DNA of 64,000 nucleotides from Lineus longissimus (Eukaryota > Nemertea > Pilidiophora > Heteronemertea > Lineidae). Each line of letters opens with the position of its first letter. Position 1 is the first letter of the stretch. The notes under the pieces are model-generated. The model did no database searches. It saw nothing but the letters and a program-made list of their open reading frames with translations, and had not been told where the DNA came from. Below are positions 40,857 to 49,475 of this stretch, in pieces. A program made the translations under genes and the position numbers. Where the stretch lies: contig NC_088320.1 in assembly GCF_910592395.1 (NCBI RefSeq), positions 16,488,501 through 16,552,500 on the forward strand, read 5' to 3'.

Positions 40857-41683
40857 CCACCTGGTGGTGCATAACATTATGAATTTATGTGCAAATTAGT
40901 TTGAGATGTGACGTGTGTATTTTGTATTGTTCAGCAAAATTGACCAAAAGGGCAACATTGAGTTAAAAAACTTGAATTTATTTTCCATTTGAGTGTTAAG
41001 TATAAGACACGTTACAATAATGTTGTTGTGTTGGGTAATATAAGAATTATACACGTGCCAAGTTTCACCGTGCCGGGCAAAATACTCGTATCCCACAGTC
41101 AGTAAAAATCTTTTGTTTAAGCTTGGCATGTGTCAACAAAGTTATGGACTGACTGGGCATTTTGAATAAAAGTACATTTAAGGCCCATACTCACATAAGC
41201 GTTTAGAGGCACTATTTGTGATTTGACGCTCAATTTCCACAGGCAATTGACTTCAGCTAACAGTTTAACTGTATAACTATTGTTATGATCACACGCAGTG
41301 CCTGTGAACAGAGCATTGGTTGTGGCATGTGGGTAAGTGCCCTGCTCAAGGTTGTCTCCCAATAGAACTCTTGGTTCCTTTTTGCGCATTGTAAATTATG
41401 CTGAAGTATTGTTAGAAGATGTAATTTTCCCCCTGTATTGAATATTAGTCAAGTAAGGTGTCAATTCTAAGAGTCTTTTTCAAAACTTTTTGAATGTCAA
41501 ATGTAGTTTTTCGAGTGGTGATTGTTTTTTTCTTTGTTGCCAGTGATATATTCAAACAGTCAAAAGTGTTTTGAGTTGTTTTTAAATTACAAACAAGATC
41601 CTGTTATTGTGAAACAAGTTACATTGAGGTTCATCGCTTTTTGATATCATTAAGCCAGTTGATGAGCATTTGTGTTTCAAGTA

Positions 41684-41844
41684 CAGTTGAACCTCCCTTA
41701 GCGGACACCTCTCTATTAAGGACACCCTCTCTATTAAGGACACTATGTTTGGTCCAAAATTGGTTGTTTACATTCACTTTGACCTCTCTATTAAGAACAG
41801 CACTTGTCAGTCCCGAGGGTGTCCTTAATAGAGAGATTCTACTG
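41684..41844. mobile_element. MITE, CAGTRGAACCTC family
   Basis: Starts CAGTTGAACCTCCCTTAGCG after TA and ends AGAGATTCTACTG followed by TA. 161 bp, with a small internal deletion relative to other copies. Confidence 0.87.
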
Positions 41845-41891
41845 TATTTTAATTGTCGTTTTGATGACTGCTGTCAGAGGTTGATAAGCCG

Positions 41892-42160
41892 TATTAAAGG
41901 GGTACGCCGTTCGTAATGACTGGTTGTGCAGGAAAATAGAAATGCAATTATACACAATGCCGTAGTGCAGTAACTATGCCTCCATCTTTACTGAAAGTCG
42001 GTATTTATAGTATGTGTATAACTGACTACACAACGGCTGTGTTGAAAATCTATATTCAGGATGTAACAACACAATTGGAAATTTTCAAATTCAGTTTCAA
42101 ATTTCAAATTTTTGACAAACGGTATAGGCCTATAGAGGATCAGACATGAAAATATCTTTT
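41892..42160. mobile_element. dispersed DNA element, GGGGTACGCC family
   Basis: AAAGGGGTACGCCGTTCGTA at the left, GCAGGAAAATAGAAATGCAA inside, and a TTTCAAATTTCAAATTTTTG zone before ACGGTATAGGCCTATAG. Related copies are at 12733-13140 and, in part, at 11500-11610 and 20270-20330 (GGCGTATGCCTTTA). Ends are poorly defined. Confidence 0.5.
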
Positions 42161-42664
42161 TTCAAGGAAATATTGAATTTGAGGATCCTATTTTAGCACA
42201 AGTTATGCTTCTCAAGGGAGGTGTTGTCCTGCACTTCTTATCTGCATAGTTACCTCAGTGGTAAGTGGTGTCATGGTCGTAACTTATGAAGTCATGCCAT
42301 ATAAAATTGCATCATTACTACAATGTCAATTACTTTTGCTGCATCTGTTTCTTTTTGCAGCTGGCAATAAAGTCTAGGGGGTGAATTCATTAGGATATAT
42401 TGATTGATTCGTGTTATTCGTGGGTCTTTTCAGTGTTGAACAAACAGCAGTATATGAGAGGCAGTATTCAAGTAGCATATCTCCCCATACTTTCTTTACA
42501 GCACCACGCTTTAGCATAGAACTTACATAGAATTATGTGGTTCTCTCCACTTCCCATATAAAATAAGACACAGCTTGATTATGTGAGCAATGCTTGGTGC
42601 TCTGGGATGTGAGCAATGCTTGGTGCTCTGGGATCAAGTCAGTGGGGTTTACAATAGATTGTCT

Positions 42665-42935
42665 GATCAGGTGCTGCTCAAGAGCAGATCTGCAGGTATA
42701 GGGAGATGGATACTGCTGCTCAAGAGCAGATCTGCAGGTATAGGGAGATGGATACTGCTGCTCAAGAGCAGATCTGCAGGTATAGGGAGATGGATACTGC
42801 TGCTCAAGAGCAGATCTGCAGGTATAGGGAGATGGATACTGCTGCTCAAGAGCAGATCTGCAGGTATAGGGAGATGGATACTGCTGCTCAAGAGCAGATC
42901 TGCAGGTATAGGGAGATGGATACTGACTTTATTTA
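42665..42935. repeat. 42-bp minisatellite with internal hairpins, 6.5 copies
   Basis: Each unit holds CTGCTCAAGAGCAG (6-bp stem) overlapping GCAGATCTGC (perfect palindrome), then AGGTATAGGGAGATGGATA. 42 bp equals 14 codons, so both strands show long repetitive frames. Copies are identical. Confidence 0.97.
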
Positions 42936-43100
42936 ACGGCTGGTGTGATCCAGAGGATTCTGTTTCACGGCATGATCTCTATGGATTGTGTTGAAGTGTT
43001 GCCATGGTAACTAACAGATTTTGTTTTTGTGCTGTGTTAGGTCAAGGTCACAACAACAGCGGCCCTGAATATGTATATTTGTATCTTTTGCGGTGATGTA

Positions 43101-43110
43101 AATAAATAAA
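43101..43110 (+). terminator. candidate SPOP poly(A) signal
   Basis: AATAAATAAA, preceded by two TGTA words (TATGTATATTTGTATC) and followed within 40 bp by a GT/T-rich stretch (GATGTCTTTGTTTTTTTTG). It is 6.2 kb after the SPOP stop with no other plus-strand gene between, so a very long 3'UTR is possible but unproven. Confidence 0.35.
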
Positions 43111-43304
43111 CATTCAGTTGTTGCTCCGCAAGATGTCTTTGTTTTTTTTGTCAGCGCCGGTGTTTCACCCCCCCCCCTTCAAGACCCCAAGAAAAAAAGT
43201 TTGAGAGATGGCTGCATAAGGTCTTTTGCAGTAACTTCTCCAAGACAAGGTCTTCTTGAATCAATAGAGTTATGTTAGCTACACTCCTTTACTATATTTT
43301 ATTT

Positions 43305-43830
43305 TTTGGTTGAAAAATTACCCCCTTTTCCAACATCCGAACCCCCCCCAAAAAAAAAAAAACTTCCTGGAGTCTGAACAGCTTTATGGTGTGGTCTTTT
43401 CAGTTCCTACCTCGCCCTGATGATGGCGATGGCGTAGTTCTTTCGTTTTAAGTCACAATCTTGACACTAGAGGCGCTGATTTCGGCACTGGGGCGAAACT
43501 CCGATAACCAGCTCAACGAGGAGGGATTTGGGGCAAACTCGTCACAGTGCCCATTTTTTTTTTTTTGGTTGAAAAATTACCCCCTTTTCCAACATCCGAA
43601 CCCCCCCCCCCCCAAAAAAAAAACTTCCTGGAGTCTGAACAGCTTTATGGTGTGGTCTTTTCAGTTCCTACCTCGCCCTGATGATGGCGATGGCGTAGTT
43701 CTTTCGTTTTAAGGCACAATCTTGACACTAGAGGCGCTGATTTCGGCACTGGGGCGAAACTCCGATAACCAGCTCAACGAGGAGGCATTTGGGCCAAACT
43801 CGTCACAGTGCCGAAATTAAAAAAATTCAG
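43305..43830. repeat. ~259-bp direct duplication with C/A tracts
   Basis: The block starting GGTTGAAAAATTACCCCCTT and running through GATGATGGCGATGGCGTAG and GGCGCTGATTTCGGCACTGG to TCGTCACAGTGCC occurs twice with very few changes. The C7-A11 tract differs in length (C14-A10 in copy two). Part of it (CACTAGAGGCGCTGATTTCG) recurs in inverse, degraded form near 49165-49215. Confidence 0.93.
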
Positions 43831-44196
43831 ACACTGGTAGTGATTCATTGCCGCCATCTTGGATATCAGCATCCTGACATTCAGGGTTTTGATAATCCTA
43901 CGTCATCCACTGCATCACCAGTTCGGACTGTAAATCTTATTAAGGACGACTTAGTCCAACTTTTTCTCATAAAACGTTTTATTTTATTAATAACTAAGAA
44001 AATATGATCTTTATAAATAAAATTGGACACATACTGGTGGAGTGTAAGACGATTGTATTGAGAACTATAAACGCAGCGTAGTGCAGCAATCATTTTCGCG
44101 GGCTTAGTGGTGATGCGTAGCCTAATACCTGTTGCAGGTCGAGTGAGACTTACCAACGATGAACACCATTGACGACGCTTGGAGATTGAGCTCTTA

Positions 44197-44795
44197 GGTC
44201 TCGTTAGGGAGTTTTTCCCAAATGTACGCGATGATGACGTGTCCCATTAACAGGACGTAACATCTATTTTAAAATACGTTTCCAAAGTGAATGCATGAGG
44301 ACAACCCATTTGTGTCGTATATCACTGGAAACGCCCGATTCCCCTGATTCTGCAGGATGTTAAATCGGGCATTTTATTTCTTTAAATTAATCATAAGGGT
44401 TGCATTTGCTCCTAGCTCTGTTCACCATCGATCCCAAATGGCAATATTGCCAATTGGGCCGGACAATCACCGAAAAACCCCCAAATATTATACATTTCCT
44501 CCTCAATATTTCTTACAGTGACCATTCTCCCTTGAAAGACGACAGTTGCTTACGCTACACAAAAAGTTCAGTGTACACATACGTCGGCAACAACAGTAAA
44601 TGCGCAGTTTCTTGTTAGCCGCCTATTGAGTAGCGCTCTAGTCTATAGGTTTCAGAAACTCCAGAAAAACATGTCTTTGCCAAAACAACTGCTAAATCAA
44701 CACTGACCTACTGTGAGGACCGAGAAATCAATGATTTTAAGAACTACGGTTAGGGCTTGGCCGCGCATGTATACAAAAAACTCCCTAATGAGACC
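44197..44795. mobile_element. non-autonomous DNA transposon, PIF/Harbinger-like
   Basis: Inverted ends GGTCTCGTTAGGGAGTTTTT at 44197 and AAAAAACTCCCTAATGAGACC ending at 44795, each flanked by TTA. A three-base TTA target duplication and GG-starting ends suit PIF/Harbinger. The subterminal words (TGTACGCG versus CGCGCATGTATA) also pair. No transposase or Myb-like frame is visible in the ~600 bp. Confidence 0.65.
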
Positions 44796-45049
44796 TTATT
44801 TCCACGTGCCTGTGACCCGACCGTCAAGAATTTTAGTTATAATGGTGACTACAGGTGTCAGCACTTAACAGCGCTGAAACTTAATTTGTGATTTTTTTCT
44901 TTAATGAGGCAGTAAACATGATACATTTATGTCACATATAATAAGGTGCATTAAACTGTGTTTTGATGGTCATATAACTATTATAGAGGCCAGATTAGCA
45001 TTCCAAGTTTTTGAAACTGCCGCATTGACGATGTTCGTTTGCGGAATCC

Positions 45050-45090
45050 CCGATCACGTGACTGGGGAAACCCTTCAGCCATCTTTGCTT
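45050..45090 (+). promoter_or_regulatory. NDUFA8: NDUFA8 promoter motifs: E-box and YY1-like site
   Basis: TCACGTGA at about 45053-45060 is a perfect E-box palindrome and GCCATCTT at 45078-45085 matches the YY1 core. Both lie within 100 bp upstream of the ATG. YY1 cores near the start are common in nuclear genes for respiratory-chain subunits. Function here is inferred from motif and position. Confidence 0.45.
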
Positions 45091-45146
45091 CGTTGAAGGG
45101 CAAAGCAAAGCGTTGAATTTTTGTTGCCTATTAGCACGTTGCAGGG

Positions 45147-48100
45147 ATGCCGATCACAAATGAAACGTGGCTCCCTAGCTATGACGAACTCACTGTTCCC
45201 GAACTTAATCTTTCCACTCCAGCACTTAGGGCAGGCGCGGCGTATTTTGGGAAATACTGCGACTTTCAGTCAAAGGTAAAACTATTGTGTACATTACAAT
45301 ACACACAAGTTCATATACTCCTAATTTCGACAGGTCCCTGACAGTATTGACAATCACAATTGACAATTCATTCGGCTGGCGCGTATATGAAAATGATGAT
45401 GTTGCTATGTCCAACTTGCTCGATGCCGTTAATGTTACACCTCGTCATGTAACAGTCGCAGTGTTGCCAAAGGCAAAGGAAAGAGTGTATCTTTTACTGA
45501 TAAATTATCAGTTTGAAATCATGTTACGAATATTAGGGTTTACTGTCGTTTCGCTACATTGCCAGTTCGCTACCAGTCGTTTCGCTACATGTGGCGGTCG
45601 TTTCGCTACATGGTAGGTCGTTTCGCTACATGGGTGGAGTCGTTTCGCTACATGATGGGTACGGTCGTTTCGCTACATGGAGGACGTTTCGCTACATGGG
45701 TGGAGTTGTTTCGCTACATGGATGTAGGTAATTTCGCTACATCGTAGGTCGTTTCGCTACATGGGTGGAGTCATTATTTTTTCAAGTTTGTGCTAAACTC
45801 CGGGCTAAATATTTGTTGTAAATTTAGGGAAAAAATGCTCGAGTATACTACAATCAAGATGTACAGACCGGGGGAGCTGGCGGTACGTACCCATAAGTCT
45901 TTGCGGTAGTCTCGCGCGTACCGGATATAACCCATCAAGCTTTTCTCCTTCAGAGAAATACTGCGTTGCGCTCAAGTGCCTTATAAGTGCCTGTGAACAA
46001 AATTAACGTTCGACCAATGAGAAAGCCACATTACCCTGCATACGAGGTTGGACGCGTGATCACTAAATGACAAGTAAAAATAGAATCAGACCACATGTTT
46101 CTATATGTCAGAATGCTGCCGTTTGCGCTGTAGTACACGTGTGTTGTCCAAATTTTCGATTTCAAGCAAGTTTAAGGCCAACCTCGTGTCCACCAGACTA
46201 ATGCATAATTGGCAGTTGAGCGCAACGCAGTATTTTGAATGACCCTGTCAATCAATAATAAAGTACGAACACGGATACGGACGACGAGCGAGCCAACGCG
46301 AAGGCCTTGCAAAGGCCTCCAAATCTGCATTGGAGTGCGTTTGAATGACCCCTGTCAATCAATAATAAGTACGTATACACGGATAGACGATTGAGCGAGC
46401 CAACGCGAAGGCCTTGCATAGGCCTCCAAATCTGCGTTGAATGAAGTGCGGTTGAATGACTATCCGAGTTCTTGGACTTTCCGCCAAATTGCTTGGGTCC
46501 AGTGGAACAGACATCCTGTGATGTTGATGCCTGGAAATACTCGGCGGAAAGCGACCGGCAAAGTTTAAACGTGGCATCAGCGTACCAGGTCTTTGCTTTA
46601 CTCAGGAGGTGGATTTGTTCATCTGTTGCGAAGATGAAATGCCGGCGATCTCGGACATTAATGTCAGCTTTAAAACAGTTGCCCCTCGCGTTTGCATTGA
46701 TGTCCGGCCGAAAGAAGCGCGATTATAAAGCAATCTTGCAAAGGTTGAAGGAGATTGTCGGAGAGGTTCGCGTCGATAACATCGTTATTGACTTTGAAAG
46801 TGCCATGTGGGGGGCTTTCCGCCGAGCCTTATAAGGCACTTGAGCGCAACGCAGTATTTCTCTGAAGGAGAAAAGCTTGATGGGTTATATCCGGTACGCG
46901 CGAGACTACCGCAAAGACTTATGGGTACGTACCGCCAGCTCCCCCGGTCTGTACATCTTGATTGTAGTATACTCGAGCATTTTTTCTCTAAATTCACAAC
47001 AAATATTTAGCCCGGAGTTTAGCACAAACTTGAAAAAATAATGACTCCACCCATGTAGCGAAACGACCTACGATGTAGCGAAATTACCTACATCCATGTA
47101 GCGAAACAACTCCACCCATGTAGCGAAACGTCCTCCATGTAGCGAAACGACCGTACCCATCATGTAGCGAAACGACTCCACCCATGTAGCGAAACGACCT
47201 ACCATGTAGCGAAACGACCGCCACATGTAGCGAAACGACTGGTAGCGAACTGGCAATGTAGCGAAACAGCCTGATACCAATATTAGGCCCCTATATGCTC
47301 TTGTCTTTGCATTGTTCGGTTGTGCAGGGCTGTTAATTTTTGCGTTGCCAAGAAGGAAGATTGAAAATAGAACCAAAAATAGAACCTGTAGGGAAAGTGC
47401 ACCGATACCATTGCTTACTTTGACTGTAGTGTAGTTTCTACGGACCCATTCCTACTAATTTCAAACTCCTTTCATTGTCTATTGAATCTAGTGACACGCT
47501 CACAGACATGGCAAACACTTTCTGAAACAAGTAAAGAGAGAGAGAGGTTGTGACCTTAACGATATGTTTTCATTTGCAGGAGTTCATGCTGTGTATCGCT
47601 GAGGAGAAAGACCCAAGAAAATGTCTCAACGAAGGGAAGGAGGTGACGCGATGTGGCATTGAGTTCTTCAAGAAAGTGCGAGGAACGTGCATGGAAGAAT
47701 TCACTGCATTTTCAAGATGTATTGACCGCGATAGCGAGACATGTACTTTCCGAAAGTAAGCGATGATTTCGGGTGTATTTTTGTTTTCACCTTGAGTGAA
47801 GCAACTCGGGTAATGTAATACAGTAGAATCTCCCTCAGCGGACACCTCTCTACTATGGATACCCTCCATATTATGGATACTGCATTTGGTGCCAAATTGG
47901 TCACTTCCTTGGAGAATTCGACCTGTAATCAGGACACCTCTCAGTTAAGGACATTATTTGCCATCTGAGGAATGATTTTCAATCATTAAGTAAGTAACTC
48001 CAGGTAAGACTGAGTACTCCTATAAGATTTCTGAAGGTCTGACTTCTCCCTTTCTTCTTCCAGTTGTAGAAAAACACAGAAGGTATATGACGCGTGTATG

Positions 48101-48286
48101 GCAGAAAAATTTGGAATGGAAAAACCGCCCCTAGGTTATTTTGCGAAGGTACGATTACACGAATCAAAGCGGCCCAGACCAGCGCCACATGTACCAGACG
48201 TTCCGGAGGAAACGCCAGCGCCACCGACCAAAGAAACAATGGCGTCCATGCCGGCGCCACCGACTGCAAAAAGTCGCGTGTGGTAA
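45147..48286 (+). CDS. NDUFA8: NADH:ubiquinone oxidoreductase subunit A8
   Basis: Exons 45147-45275, 47580-47755 and 48064-48286 join in phase to 175 residues (human 172). Four CX9C pairs are complete: C38/C48, C58/C68, C80/C90 and C103/C113, which is the double CHCH arrangement of this complex I accessory subunit. An extra cysteine is at 98. The opening MPITNETWLPSYDEL, the EFMLCIAEEKDPRKCL block and the VYDACMAEKFG helix match the family; the C terminus is proline-rich and variable, as expected. In other animals the protein sits on the intermembrane-space side of complex I and is imported by the MIA40 disulfide relay, so no cleaved presequence is expected. Intron 1 (2.3 kb) is mostly a MULE; intron 2 carries a MITE. 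Confidence 0.97.
45537..47278. mobile_element. Mutator-like element (MULE) with ~451-bp inverted arms
   Basis: The left arm 45537-45987 is the inverse of the right arm 46828-47278. Every position pair sums to 92815, so there is no net indel, and only a few mismatches are visible. Direct repeats AATATTAG(G) flank it at 45529 and 47279, an 8-9 bp target duplication typical of Mutator. The outer ~220 bp of each arm is built from CGTTTCGCTACATGG sub-repeats. The ~840-bp centre holds a partial transposase frame and a local ~105-bp duplication (46235-46445). It is inserted in NDUFA8 intron 1. Confidence 0.9.
46472..46834 (+). pseudogene. truncated MULE transposase fragment
   Basis: A 120-residue frame whose second half resembles the MULE transposase catalytic domain: LPLAFALMSGRKKRDYKAIL, then VDNIVIDFESAMWGAFR. 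The Asp in the IDFE segment corresponds to a catalytic position of that domain. The frame ends directly inside the right arm, so everything downstream (including the last acidic residue and the zinc-finger region) is gone. The first half is not clearly alignable. It cannot encode a full transposase; the element would need help in trans. Confidence 0.75.
47821..47965. mobile_element. MITE, CAGTRGAACCTC family, NDUFA8 intron 2
   Basis: Starts CAGTAGAATCTCCCTCAGCG after TA. The right end (CAGTTAAGGACATTATTTGC) is truncated or decayed. Confidence 0.78.
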
Positions 48287-48711
48287 ATTCTTGGACGATT
48301 TAGGGCAATTTGTAAATACGTGTGGAGTTTTCAATATCTAAGGAACAGTCAATCAGTTGAACTAGAAATGTGGCCATTTTTATTTTGGGATTTTTGACAT
48401 TGCAACTTTTGGCATTTGTAATTTAGTGTTTCGACACCGCCATACCAATAATTTAGATAAAGATTTTCATTTTCGCACTGATATAAATAGGGGTGTCTAT
48501 CAATGCAAAAATGCAAAAATAAAAGGTATGTGAATATTTGGGGTTTACGGTATGCCCAAATGGCTCAGGATGTAACAGAATCTGTTGAGAATTGTCAGAA
48601 ACTGCAGACTGTACTGTGTGGCAGGCTGTTCGGAACAATGTTCAATTAGAGTTTGATTGAGATTAGCTGATCAGTGTGGACCAGTTCAACACTTGCTCTG
48701 TAGGCTGTATC

Positions 48712-48717
48712 AATAAA
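48712..48717 (+). terminator. NDUFA8: NDUFA8 poly(A) signal
   Basis: AATAAA, 425 bp after the stop codon, followed by a T/G-rich stretch (TTGTCATGTTATTATTGTGT). It falls about 760 bp before the TRAF3IP1 start, so the two genes are closely spaced head to tail. Confidence 0.7.
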
Positions 48718-49254
48718 CCATTGTCATGTTATTATTGTGTCTATCAAGTTTTTGATGATAAGAGCCGCGGTACCAACTGAGACAATAAGAGAGATGGGAA
48801 GAGACATTTTGGACTTTTGTAGGATTCACGTTTTTCCCCTCCTAAAAGTGTTAATTTGACAGCAGAAATGGAAAGCCCCAGCCCTCAACTCTCTGTAGAA
48901 CTTTGAAATATCGAAATTGGATAAAAAATAACAAATTCCTAAGCACTGGTGGTGACGTCATTGATAATGACTGCAATATTTTAGATTCACAGTCAATGAC
49001 AACCTCAAGAAGCTGCAAACTAGTTATTTACTGTCTTCATTGGCAAGAGCCTACAATCCGGGCCACCAACTAACTGACTGATTGTGACATTGTCTCGTGA
49101 TAAGAAATTTTGTTTAGGCCCGTAACAAACTCTCCCCAGTCCCGAAATTTAAAAATTAGTAAGGAACGAAATTAGCCCCTCTAGTGTCAAGATTGAAATG
49201 AACGAAATCAGTGCCTCGACCCCGTACGGTGCTGCCATCTATGATTTAATTGGT

Positions 49255-49269
49255 GGTTACCTGGTAACC
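49255..49269. promoter_or_regulatory. TRAF3IP1: X-box-like palindrome upstream of IFT54
   Basis: GGTTACCTGGTAACC is a perfect dyad around a central T, formed of the half-sites GTTACC and GGTAAC recognised by RFX factors. It lies 207-221 bp upstream of the IFT54 ATG. Intraflagellar transport genes in many animals carry RFX X-boxes at this distance. Binding is inferred. Confidence 0.6.
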
Positions 49270-49475
49270 GACGCCGGATTACGCGATTGACAGCCGGATG
49301 TCAGCAAGTGCGCGTGCGTCCGCAGTGTATTGTGGTATAGAATTCCGAGTAGAATTTCTGAAAAATGAAAATATACAAGGATGTGATCCTATTTATTTCA
49401 TAAATTCTCCGTTTTATACAAATCCTTAATCGACGAGATTGTGTGTGCAGATACTTTATATACTGAACATTCAAA

